This document shows, piece after piece, positions 1 through 10,571 of a stretch of 64,000 nt of DNA. Location of the stretch: the NCBI GenBank assembly GCA_014843695.1, contig CM026386.1, forward strand, positions 16,269,489-16,333,488. Reading direction: 5' to 3'. This DNA is from Archivesica marissinica. Taxonomy: Eukaryota > Mollusca > Bivalvia > Venerida > Vesicomyidae. Position 1 is the stretch's first letter, and every line of letters begins with the position of its first letter. Under the pieces are notes generated by a model. It was given only the letters and a program-made list of their open reading frames with translations. It was not told the origin of the DNA and searched no databases. A program made the position numbers and the translations under genes.

Positions 1-233
1 NNNNNNNNNNNNNNNNNNNNNNNNNNNNNNNNNNNNNNNNNNNNNNNNNNNNNNNNNNNNNNNNNNNNNNNNNNNNNNNNNNNNNNNNNNNNNNNNNNNN
101 NNNNNNNNNNNNNNNNNNNNNNNNNNNNNNNNNNNNNNNNNNNNNNNNNNNNNNNNNNNNNNNNNNNNNNNNNNNNNNNNNNNNNNNNNNNNNNNNNNNN
201 NNNNNNNNNNNNNNNNNNNNNNNNNNNNNNNNN
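1..233. other. Assembly gap (N run)
   Basis: Unresolved bases only. Nothing can be said about content. Confidence 0.99.
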
Positions 234-1155
234 TATGTCCTCTAGACTAGATTCTATACCATGCACACATGTTAATCCGTAACCTGCCAATCACGACTAA
301 CGGCGCTAATAAAGCTATTATTTTATGCTTTCCACTGAAATATAGAAATTTATCAGTAAAATTATTACAATGGTTGAAAGCTGTGGAATAATTCATTTTA
401 TTTCTAACTACCTTGCATGTGTGGTATCTAACTGCTGCATGTTTATATGTTGTCAACGTGAACATTTTTTCAGATTCCAGCTGTCAATGACGTCTATTAT
501 TGCGTCATATTTGAACGGCTAAACACGACGTTCTAGCGCCATTTAGCGCACATTTGCATTATTTTCTAATATAAAAACACTGTTGAGCCTCGTTTCAGTG
601 AATGGTCGAATAATGTATTTCATGGAAGAACATTGAAAGCATTATTATCACTAGTGGCTATTCACTGAAACAAACAAATATCCTCTTACGTTATTATTGT
701 GTATCTCCAAACTGCGACATAAAAGAGATGTAATGTTCAAAATACTCTGTATAACAAATCAATTAATTGATACCAATTATTAAATTACTATGTTTAAAAT
801 AATATTATAATAACACCGAGGCAAACACCAAATAGACAGAAAGAAGAACATTTGCTAACTAATTGCTTAAAAATATAATAAATATACACACAGATGAATA
901 TGATTATGAAAAATAAATGTTTGGGCCGTTACACGAAACATATAGTATGGGCTGTTTGTTCTATTTCCGCCTTTTCCGAGCTGTTTTGTACTTTGGCAGT
1001 TTTGACTGTAAAGCTGTAAAATTATATGTGGCTTATTATTGATATTTTCAACGTTTCTTGTAGGATCGTTGAAGTTGTGATGTCAATCATCACTAAGTTT
1101 GTCAACTCGTACTAATTAATATTTGACTCGTACACAATTCCTTCTCTCTCCCTCA
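234..1155. other. Non-coding, AT-rich stretch
   Basis: I see no convincing gene, RNA or repeat here. The only open frame (247-465, minus) is short, of low complexity and has no recognisable motif. Confidence 0.6.
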
Positions 1156-1222
1156 TGGTGGCCGTGGTCCAGTGGTAGACCGTCAGATTTGGAATTGATG
1201 GGGTACAATTTGACCGTGTGCA
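1156..1222 (+). repeat. tRNA-derived SINE fragment, family E
   Basis: A box-A-like stretch (TGGTCCAGTGGTAGA) followed by CGTCAGATTTGGAATTGA matches the heads of the copies at 25150 and 25640. The box B region is decayed (GTACAATTTGACC instead of GGTTCGA), so this is a remnant of the 5' part only. Confidence 0.5.
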
Positions 1223-1284
1223 TATAAATACATGTATGTCAGAGTTCCATGGGGCGTATCCATGCAATCGGCTGCCTATGCGTC

Positions 1285-2395
1285 TCTCGTATGCCTGGAT
1301 GTGCTGTATGGGCCTGTGACCACTTCTCTCACATACCTCTACACTTGGGTGTGCTGTACGGGTCTGTGACCACTTCTCTCATTTGCCTCTGTACTTGATT
1401 GTGCTGTAGAGGTCTGTGACCACTTCTCATATATGCCTCTGCACTCGGATGTGCTGTACGGAACATGTGACCACTTCTCTCATATATATACCTCTGCACC
1501 AGGATGTGCTGTATGGGCCTGTGACCACTCCTATCATATGCCTCTTCACTTGGATGTGCTGTATGGGCCTGTGACCACTCCTATAATATAATTATATGCC
1601 TCTTCACTTAGATGTGCTGTACGGGTCTGTGCCCACTCCTATGATATATGCCTCTTCACTTGGATGTGTTGTACGGGACATGGTACCACTTCTCTCATAT
1701 GCCTCTGCACCAGGATGTGCTGTATGGGCCTGCGACCACTCCTATCATATGCCTCTTCACTTGGATGTGCTGTACGGGCCTGTAACACTCCTCTCGTATA
1801 CCCATGCACTTGGTTGTGCTGTACGGGCCTGTGACCACTCCTATTATATGCCTCTGCACCAGGATGTGCTGTATGGGCCTGTGACCACTTCTCTCATATG
1901 CCTCTTCACTTGGATGTGCTGTACGGGTCTGTAACACTCCTCTCGTATACCCATGCACTTGGTTGTGCTGTACGGGCCTGTGACCACTCCTATTATATGC
2001 CTCTGCACCAGGATGTGCTGTATGGGCCTGTGACCACTTCTCTCATATGCCTCTTCACTTGGATGTGCTGTACGGGTCTGTAACACTCCTCTCGTATACC
2101 CATGCACTTGGTTGTGCTGTACGGGCCTGTGACCACTCCTATTATATGCCTCTGCACCAGGATGTGCTGTATGGGCCTGTGACCACTTCTCTCATATGCC
2201 TCTTCACTTGGATGTGCTGTACGGGCCTGTAACACTCCTCTCGTATACCCATGCACTTGGATGTGCTGTACGAGTGTGTGACAACTCCTCTCATATACCT
2301 ATGCACTTGGGTGTGCTGTACATGTCTGTGATCGACCACTCCTCTCGTATGACTCAGAACTTGGGTGTGCTGTACAGATCTATGGTAGCTGGTTC
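1285..2395. repeat. 50-bp minisatellite with 149-bp higher-order unit
   Basis: About 22 units of roughly 50 bp, each containing GTGCTGTA followed by GGGCCTGTGACCACT. From about 1690 to 2260 the units form trios that repeat almost exactly every 149 bp (compare 1844-1992 with 1993-2141). Open frames inside it simply reflect the repeat. The 5' units before 1690 are more diverged, so amplification was most recent in the 3' half. Confidence 0.92.
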
Positions 2396-2799
2396 AATAT
2401 GACATAAATACAAGCATACTTTTATAGCTCCAATACTGGAGAGCAGAAACAATATATACCGGACAAAAATACAATCACAAATAATGTTTCCGTAGAATGC
2501 AACGCCAATGAAGGTTAAAACACAGCAGTTTCATTTACTACCAAAACATACTGGTAGTGTATATAAACAGCACAATGAAGGTATAAGTGTACAAATACAA
2601 TGAAAATGGCGAGCCTGGAGGGGGATGCACGATAGTTCCCGATAGTTCAGATAGTTCCCGTATTAATGTGTACAAATAATTTAAATAAATCATTATATCA
2701 TTAAATCTAAAGTTAGGTAATAATTACCAAATTGCTGTAATAGTAACTACTGTAATTTCTACACATATAGCCCAACAGACAAATGACTGTTCTCTTAGA
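2396..2799. other. Non-coding stretch
   Basis: No gene seen. It holds only a short local duplication of GATAGTTCCC around 2630-2660. Confidence 0.55.
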
Positions 2800-2834
2800 G
2801 ATATAGTCGCAGAATGAGGTCAAGTGAGGAATAT
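2800..2834. repeat. 35-bp direct repeat, copy 1
   Basis: An exact 35-bp match (starting GATATAGTCGCAGAATG) to 3761-3795, 961 bp apart. Similarity continues for about 15 bp beyond. This copy lies just past the stop codon of the minus-strand ORF that ends at 2848, so the pair could be a duplicated 3' end or the ends of a small mobile unit. Confidence 0.8.
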
Positions 2835-2847
2835 ATCCTCCATTTTA

Positions 2848-3333
2848 TCACCCGGATCGTTTCTGACCAGTTTTGTCAATTACGCCACGTTGTTTCAGTA
2901 ACAGAATCTCAGCCTGTATGTTGGATAAAGTGTTCTTTAATGCAGGGATAGTTTGTTCGCAATGGCATGGTGAGGGAGATTTCGACTGAGACTGGCTTAC
3001 AATCGCTCTAGGTGTCCCCCTTGACGACGACCTTTTTCTAGTCGAGTTACTGAGCAGATCCTTCATTAACGAGAAGTCATCACCTTCTAGTACCGACATT
3101 AACACATGTATGTCATTAGCTAGTTTAATAAACGGGGATCCGGCCCCTTTCCTTTTTGAAACCCGTCGTTTAAGTTCAGCATGAAGGCCAAAAGGGAACT
3201 CATCGCATTCCCGAACAATGGAAAATAACATAGTTCTGGATTCTTCCAGTTGAACCTCACAAGAAGCATAGTCCTTTGGCACATATAAATCACAAGGGAG
3301 GTCATGATAAACGTGTGAGTCTGTTGTACTCCT
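2848..3333 (-). CDS. Gene or transposon ORF fragment with C-terminal coiled-coil-like end
   Basis: An open frame of about 161 codons on the minus strand runs without a stop from 3333 to the TGA at 2848. No ATG lies near the upstream end, so it is probably an exon or a 5'-truncated copy. Its composition is protein-like: an N-terminal stretch with ECDEFPFGLHAELKRRV, a Ser/Arg-rich linker (RKRSSSRGT), a CHC cysteine motif, then a leucine heptad-like tail (IPALKNTLSNIQAEILLLKQ). This organisation resembles ORF1-type proteins of retroelements, but I do not recognise the family. No poly(A) signal was identified. It could also be a host exon. Confidence 0.4.
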   Translation of the reverse strand, partial: RSTTDSHVYHDLPCDLYVPKDYASCEVQLEESRTMLFSIVRECDEFPFGLHAELKRRVSKRKGAGSPFIKLANDIHVLMSVLEGDDFSLMKDLLSNSTRKRSSSRGTPRAIVSQSQSKSPSPCHCEQTIPALKNTLSNIQAEILLLKQRGVIDKTGQKRSG

Positions 3334-4898
3334 CTAGCTCAGGTTCGGATGCACGTTGGGCGGGAGTCAAGACCTAGATGCCGCTAGAAATCGGTACCGT
3401 ACACTCTGTATTGTCTGATAACATAATTAGACACAATTCTGTTAACGTGGGATCGGCCATTGAGATGAACACATCAAGTTCAAGTTAGTCCATCTAATCG
3501 CAATATCTATTTCACCTACAGGCAAATGGGACATACATCCGTCAGGTGAGAGAATGAGCGATCGCTCACTCTACCTGTAAGTTTCTATTGTTTTCGAGTT
3601 TTTGGTCAATTACACAATTAGTACAAAGTATTTGTTTAAATAACATACATACTGTTCATCACTATAGATCCACACATCTTTAGATGTAATTTACATTGCA
3701 TAGAACTATCAATTAATCATTTTTAAATCCAATTTTGTCCAGACAAAAAGTATCGACTATGATATAGTCGCAGAATGAGGTCAAGTGAGGAATATCTCCA
3801 CCGTTTTATATGTGGTGTTCCTCAATTCTCCTCGGAATGACATTCTTATAGGAAAAGTAAACATAGGAAATCTGCGGAACTGAACGGGACCAAAACAGCA
3901 AAATTAATGATTTGCATAACATTAACTCAATTTCACCCGTAACAATCCGTAAAACAAATTTGATTTGAATGTTGATTTCATTATAACATCGATTTGTTAC
4001 AAATCTGCCGCTCGGTCAAGTGGAAAATTCAGTAAGCATGCATGCAAACTTGATAGAGGAACTCAGTAATGGCGGATAAGATTCACTGAAATAAGTACTT
4101 CACAATGGACGTTATGCTTAAATGGAATATGCTATAATCCTCTTAATCTTCCTTAGATGACAAATCCCTCGCGAGTATGTAGTAATATTCCTTCTATTTA
4201 TTATATGTACATTTCACTAATTGATTTTGATTTCATCCCTTTATTGGCTTTCCCCATTGATATGTATGTAGTGCCTATTTCAAATTAGTTTATAAATGAT
4301 TAAAATTATGATCATGATACCGTGCTGATCTAGAAAATAGCCATACCACAGACGGACGAAACTATATATTCTGAGTGGTTTGAAATACCATATTACATTG
4401 CCATTTACACTATATCTGTTAACATGCACAGAAAGAATGGCCCCATTGGGAGAAATATGTGTAGTATATGTTGTATGAAAATTAGCTTGAGCCCAAAAAT
4501 ATATTTTATTTAAAATATCGAATCTATCGTATTTGAAATAATTTTAATAAAATAAGGCCATTTCAACGATCTAACGTCAATGCCGTTTTGTATGACCTCA
4601 CAACATTAGCCAACAGTTGCTGCATTATTATCACACACTCTAATAATTATAATGTTATAATAGTTATTAATAATATGAATTGACAATGAATTAAACTACT
4701 CACACAGTCTTAATAATGTCATATACTGTAATAATATGGATTGATGATGATTTCATTTGAATTATTATTTTGAATTAATCCTCTTCACCCCGGTTGGGGT
4801 ATAGGGCCTTCACCACTGCTCTCCACTTCGACCGGATGATTTCATAGTCCCAATAAAATATTGCTGTATTGTGAGATTTGACCATATGCATAATCTCC
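3334..4898. other. Non-coding stretch with minor repeats
   Basis: No gene seen. It contains a 14-bp perfect palindrome TGAGCGATCGCTCA near 3553, the second 35-bp direct repeat, and at about 4786-4850 a GC-richer fragment (CACCCCGGTTGGGGTA, CTCTCCACTTCGACCGG) that looks like part of a dispersed repeat, although no second copy lies in this window. Confidence 0.5.
3761..3795. repeat. 35-bp direct repeat, copy 2
   Basis: Exact partner of 2800-2834, in the same orientation. Confidence 0.8.
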
Positions 4899-5346
4899 TA
4901 GAATAGAGAGGTTTTACTGTATATCGAATAAAATGGTTTTACTGTATATAGAATAGAGAGGTTTTACTATATAGAATAGAGAGGTGTACTGTATATATAA
5001 TAGAGAGGTTGTACTGTATATATAATAGAGAGGTTGTACTGTATATAGAATAGAGAGGTTGTACTGTATATAGAATAGAGAGGTTGTAATGTATATAGAA
5101 TAGAGATGTTGTACTGTATATAGAATAGAGAGGTTGTATACTGTATATAGAATAGAGAGGTTGTACTGTATATAGAATAGAGAGGTTGTACTGCATATAG
5201 AATAGAGAGGTTTTACTGTATATAGAATAGAGAGGTTTTACTGTATATAGAATAGAGAGGTTGTACTCTATATAGAATAGAGAGGTTGTACTGTATATAG
5301 AATAGAGAGGTTGTACTGTATATAGAATAGAGAGGTTGTACTGTAT
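4899..5346. repeat. 25-bp minisatellite
   Basis: About 18 copies of a 25-bp unit, GAATAGAGAGGTTGTACTGT plus ATATA, with small indels and T/G changes. The units contain no stop on the minus strand, which explains an 85-codon pseudo-ORF there. Confidence 0.93.
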
Positions 5347-6098
5347 AATTTATACATAATTAGATGATGATTGCAATATAACTATCTAGTACTATTATAG
5401 TAAATTCACTCCAACCTACATGTGCAAAAATGACTTATGAATTAGTAGTTGCCTTCATAAACACAAAACACTTTGAGGCGACCTTTTTATGTCTTCGATC
5501 AATCGGATTCTGAAGTTAAATCTGCGATGTTTGTTATTCTTAGTCATAGAGTAGGCCGTAATGCAAAATGACGTAATATGAAAAACTGAATTGAGTTAGT
5601 TCCAGTTACCGTAGCGCAAAGTGACGTTGTCATGAATGATCACCATTGAGGAACATAGCAATTTCACCCAAACAATATAAATTAAAAGTAATAAAATGTG
5701 CTTCCATAAATTTTTCTTCCAGTTATAAAGATAGAATATTACAGAGATTTATTTATATATTTACTGTACAAAATTGGTCCCACAAATAGGTGGAACATTC
5801 TCAGTATATGTGTACATGTTGTATCCATGGTAACCTCGGAGGGACACTCTCACTTACACTTAGTGTAAGCTTGCTGTGTGAAACTACTGTATGACTTGAT
5901 CCATGGAGACAATTACAGTTGATGTAAACAATCCCTTCAAACGTCTGCTATTTATTTATTATAATAGATTTACAATAATAAGTATATTATTATTATGTTT
6001 TTAGTAGACAAAATATTTATTAAATACTGACATATTTGTTATATTATCATCCGCTTACGTTCATCATTGTATTACTTTTGCATTCTGTTTAGTTTTAG
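5347..6098. other. Non-coding stretch, possible upstream intron
   Basis: No gene seen. The last 30 bases are pyrimidine-rich and lead to the acceptor-like TTTTAG at 6093-6098 of the candidate exon that follows. Confidence 0.5.
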
Positions 6099-6180
6099 GT
6101 GCTGTAGGCGGCAATCATCCCAAGAACAAGCTGCCGGGATATTGTGATAGATCCATCGGTTTTAATACAAGCGAGGGATG
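6099..6180 (+). CDS. Candidate internal exon before the 78-bp array
   Basis: An 82-bp segment is flanked by a good acceptor (a T-rich tract then TTTTAG) and a strong donor (ATG|GTAAGT). Only one frame is open through it. It enters with 2 nt and leaves with 2 nt of a codon, and encodes 26 codons containing GNHPKNKLPGYCDRSIG. I do not recognise the domain. The single Cys and the polar composition would suit an extracellular protein. The splice signals are the main support, and no neighbouring exon upstream was found, so this is a moderate to weak call. Confidence 0.4.
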
Positions 6181-8178
6181 GTAAGTAACAAACACTGTTA
6201 TACTGTTCATATTGTTTCAATGGTGGTCAGCGACTTTCATGTTACGGATGATGGACGGTAAGTTACAAACACTGTTATACTGTTCATATTGTTTCAATGG
6301 TGGTCAGTGACTTTCATGCTACGGATGATGGACGGTAAGTTACAAACACTGTTATACTGTTCATATTGTTTCAATGGTGGTCAGTGACTTTCATGTTACG
6401 GATGATGGACGGTAAGTTACAAACACTGTTATACTGTTCATATTGTTTCAATGGTGGTCAGTGACTTTCATGTTACGGATGATGGACGGTAAGTAACAAA
6501 CACTGTTATACTGTTCATATTGTTTCAATGGTGGTCAGTGACTTTCATGCTACGGATGATGGACAGTAAGTTACAAACACTGTTATACTGTTCATATTGT
6601 TTCAATGGTGGTCAGTGACTTTCATGCTACGGATGATGGACAGTAAGTTACAAACACTGTTATGCTGTTCATATTGTTTCAATGGTGGTCAGTGACTTTC
6701 ATGCTACGACGGATGATGGACGGTAAGTTACTGACACTGTTATACTGTTCATATTGTTTCAATGGTGGTCAGTGACTTTCATGTTACGGATGATGAACGG
6801 TAAGTTACAAACACTGTTATACTGTTCATATTGTTTCAATGGTGGTCAGTCACTTTCATGCTACGGATGATGGACGATAAGTTACTGACACTGTTATACT
6901 GTTCATATTGTTTCAATGGTGGTCAGTGACTTTCATGCTACGGATGATGGACGGTAAGTTACAAACACTGTTATACTGTTCATATTGTTTCAATGGTGGT
7001 CAGTGACTTTCATGTTACGGATGATGGACGGTAAGTAACAAACACTGTTATACTGTTCATATTGTTTCAATGGTGGTCAGTGACTTTCATGTTACGACGG
7101 GTGATGGACGGTAAGTTACAAACACTGTTATACTGTTCATATTGTTTCAATGGTGGTCAGTGACTTTCATGTTACGGATGATGGACGGTAAGTTACAAAC
7201 ACTGTTATACTGTTCATATTGTTTCAATGGTGGTCAGTGACTTTCATGCTACGACGGATGATGGACGGTAAGTTACAAACACTGTTATACTGTTCATATT
7301 GTTTCAAAGGTGGTCAGTGACTTTCATGTTACGACGGATGATGGACGGTAAGTAACAAACACTGTTATACTGTTCATATTGTTTCAATGGTGGTCAGTGA
7401 CTGTCATGTTACGGATGATGGACGGTAAGTTACAAACACTGTTATACTGTTCATATTGTTTCAATGGTGGTCAGTGACTTTCATGCTACGGATGATGGAC
7501 GGTAAGTAACAAACACTGTTATACTGTTCATATTGTTTCAATGGTGGTCAGTGACTTTCATGTTACGGATGATGGACGGTAAGTTACAAACACTGTTATA
7601 CTGTTCATATTGTTTCAATGGTGGTCAGTGACTTTCATGCTATGGATGATGGACAGTAAGTTACAAACACTGTTATACTGTTCATATTGTTTCAATGGTG
7701 GTCAGTGACTTTCATGCTACGGATGATGGACAGTAAGTTACAAACACTGTTATGCTGTTCATATTGTTTCAATGGTGGTCAGTGACTTTCATGCTACGAC
7801 GGATGATGGACGGTAAGTTACTGACACTGTTATACTGTTCATATTGTTTCAATGGTGGTCAGTGACTTTCATGTTACGACGGATGATGGACGGTAAGTTA
7901 CAAACACTGTTATACTGTTCATATTGTTTCAATGGTGGTCAGTGACTTTCATGCTACGGATGATGGACGGTAAGTTACAAACACTGTTATACTGTTCATA
8001 TTGTTTCAATGGTGGTCAGTGACTTTCATGCTACGGATGATGGACGGTAAGTTACAAACACTGTTATACTGTTCATATTGTTTCAATGGTGGTCAGTGAC
8101 TTTCATGTTACGGATGATGGACGGTAAGTTACAAACACTGTTATACTGTTCATATTGTTTCAATGGTGGTCAGTCACT
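6181..8178. repeat. 78-bp intronic minisatellite carrying a splice donor in each unit
   Basis: About 26 copies of a 78-bp unit (81 bp where an extra GAC is present). Each begins at GTAAGT and contains CACTGTTATACTGTTCAT and GGTGGTCAGTGACTTTCATG. The first unit starts exactly at the donor of the exon ending at 6180. Nearly every unit repeats GG-GTAAGT (one has GATAAGT) and also GGTCAG, an acceptor-like AG 27 nt upstream of the next donor. A block around 6540-6800 recurs at about 7631-7890, roughly 1091 bp or 14 units away. Confidence 0.93.
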
Positions 8179-8187
8179 TTCTTGCAG

Positions 8188-8215
8188 CAATATCATGCAT
8201 TGTGAGATTAGTTAA
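8188..8215 (+). CDS. Candidate terminal coding exon after the 78-bp array
   Basis: The last array unit changes into TCACTTTCTTGCAG, a good 3' splice site. Joined in the phase required by the exon ending at 6180, the frame gives a Cys codon plus eight codons (NIMHCEIS) and then TAA. The phase match and acceptor quality support it, but such a short tail could arise by chance. Confidence 0.28.
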
Positions 8216-9728
8216 TTAGTTCTTGATAATCTCTCCCTTGTTATTCTTGTCCAACTTACATTACATATTACATTAATATAATCATTAGTAACTAACGGAC
8301 TGTCGGACTGATCGTTTTATTATCAATCATGGTTATATTACATAACAACATGATTATAAACATGTTTAATATGAAGGAACAGATCGTTTTATTATCAATG
8401 TAATTATTACTAGCTAACAGACGTACAGAACGTTTTAGTATCAATCTGGGTTTATTACATAACAAAGCGATTATAAATATGTTTAATATGAACATCAACG
8501 TGGGTAAAGAGTAGAGATAGTCCATGTCGTGAAAATGGGAGGTACAACTTATACAGTGTTCCTACAGTGTAGCAGGGGTGGGGTTTGGTGTTCTATCAAT
8601 CATCAACAACTCCATGGGTCCAGATTAATATTTATTTATTCGCCATGTAGATAGCGTGGAGTAGGATTCATCAGAATAAATACAAAAATGTTCTGAAATG
8701 TACAAATATGCATATTACTAAAATTGCTATTACCTATAGATATCGTGCAATAGATATAGTCATACATGATATAAAACGGCATAACAATATGCCCAGTGCT
8801 TGGGTTCTTCTACAACATATGGGTAATCACCAATCGGTCTTATATATACGATATGTAATCAACAATCGATAAAGTAATTCTACATCTATGATATTATACA
8901 TTTGTTCTATCGGACTTGTCACTTACACGAAAATATGGTTTCCATAACACTTGCACCTCACGGCTCGTCTCTACTAACTGCGAATCTCGTAGCCAACACT
9001 GTCTCGAACTCTCGACCGGTGCTGTGAACTGCAAGTAATGTACATGCCTAGTTATATAGGTTACGTGAGTGAATGCTCTGATGTATAACCGACAGCCGGG
9101 AGATAGAAGGGACAGTTTAGTTAAAGGAAAGGGACAGTTTAGTTAAAGGAAAGGGACAACAGAACCGTTCCGGCAGTGTAACGACTTACGAGCGACGATA
9201 ATTCATTCTACAGTAACAATACGTCATTATAGCAAACTACAAGCGACAATTCATTCTACAGTAACAATACAACCAACAACAATACCTGTATAGTCATAGT
9301 GTAGATCCTCAAATAAACGTATATATAGAATATCTCTGTATATCATACAATGGATCTAAAATCAACCTTCTGCAATGTGTAATATCAACTGTCTCGAGGA
9401 AATGTGCGGGACCCGGTCTGGTTGATTAACACAGGTGAACGACATCTATGCTTGACTGCGTCTCAACTCACATTAGCTATTGTTATGATAAAAGTATAAA
9501 ATACGACACTATTACAACAGTATTGTAGAGATAGTCAATGTCGTGACATTGGGGACAGTGTATAGTGTAAAAATGGAACAAAAGGTATACAGTGTTCCTC
9601 AATCAACAGTGATATTTGGGATGAAACAAATGTAATCACAATATTCGAAGGGTGAATCAGTAATGGAGAATATACATGTGTACACACCATCTCAGAATAT
9701 GCCGCATAACACAAAATAGTTTCTAAAT
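8216..9728. other. Non-coding stretch with local duplications
   Basis: No convincing gene. An imperfect tandem duplication (8290-8374 and 8411-8490) shares CGTTTTATTATCAAT, TTACATAACAA and ATGTTTAATATGAA. A 21-bp unit is doubled near 9110-9152. A segment around 8508-8565 (GTAGAGATAGTCCATGTCG) recurs in diverged form at 9525-9600. The 77-codon frame at 8292-8525 is a by-product of the first duplication. Confidence 0.55.
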
Positions 9729-9730
9729 TA

Positions 9731-10375
9731 CAGTTAAGCCTGTGAACAAAGACCGACCTTGGGAAGTAGGCAAGGTGGTCTTTGTTCACAGGTGATCATT
9801 TTTTACGCGATTTCTACGGTCATTCAAAGTTCACTGTTTCTGTTGAGGTAAGTCTATGATTTCGATTTCCGAAAGATCATCAGAATTAAGCCAAGAAAAG
9901 TCACCGTCGTCACTATCTGATCGAAACAATTCATCGATGTTCATATTTTCATCGGAATTGGCAGCCATTGTAACAAAAATCTAAACATTCTCTTCGTTTT
10001 CAATGCTATTTTACTCATTTGAGTTTTGACAGAATGTTTGAAAACTTGTCTGGATGTTAAATTATTCATTTATAGGCGCGTTTTTCATTCGTTTATTTTG
10101 AAAATTATGCATACCGGTACTCCTAAGATTAGAACATGTAGCGAACAAACATGTAATTTAGTGCTCTAATCAAACAGGCTGGGGAAATACGAACCATTGT
10201 TCAGGGTTAATTTTGGCTTGCAGGGAATTATTTTGACTGACTGACTGCTGTCGTGGTTGGCAGGTGGTCGCTATTCACAGCCTTTTAAAGAACTACTATG
10301 GATGGGGAGAATTGAACTGGCCATTGTTGACAGGTGGTCACTATTAACAGGTGGTCGTTAGCACAGGTTTGACTG
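9731..10375. mobile_element. TA-flanked DNA transposon, pogo/Tigger-like ends, 645 bp
   Basis: The left end CAGTTAAGCCTGTG and the reverse complement of the right end, CAGTCAAACCTGTG, form terminal inverted repeats. Both are bounded by TA (9729-9730 and 10376-10377), the target duplication used by the IS630-Tc1-mariner group. The CAGT start suggests a pogo/Tigger or jerky-type element. It is too short for a whole transposase and is probably internally deleted. Near the left end, 9739-9792 folds into a hairpin with arms of about 22 bp. The same end sequence gave rise to the 56-bp array at 61091. Confidence 0.68.
9831..9968 (-). CDS. 45-codon acidic ORF inside the TA-flanked element
   Basis: ATG at 9968 to TGA at 9831, minus strand. 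The peptide is strongly acidic and serine-rich (ELFRSDSDDGDFSW, SDDLSEIEIIDLP). Short acidic tails or leaders are common at the ends of pogo/Tigger-type and piggyBac-type transposases, so this may be the surviving end of a deleted transposase gene. The coding potential rests on composition only. It could also be a chance frame. Confidence 0.33.
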   Translation of the reverse strand: MAANSDENMNIDELFRSDSDDGDFSWLNSDDLSEIEIIDLPQQKQ

Positions 10376-10571
10376 TATGAATCAAATCTGCTGAATATAT
10401 TAGTATGTTATTTTCGTAGCTAAATAAATGTAGCACTCAAAGGTGGAAATAATTCATCAACATTGATTGCTGTAAAGCATAGTTTAATTGAACACATAGT
10501 AATATAAAGGGTTTGTTTGAGTTCACATGACGCAATATCATGAATATGTTGATTGTTCACTTGTTTTACTC

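Noticed and set aside
8292..8525. 77-codon hydrophobic frame (minus)
   Set aside because: It is generated by a diverged tandem duplication in AT-rich DNA. No start context or homology is recognisable.
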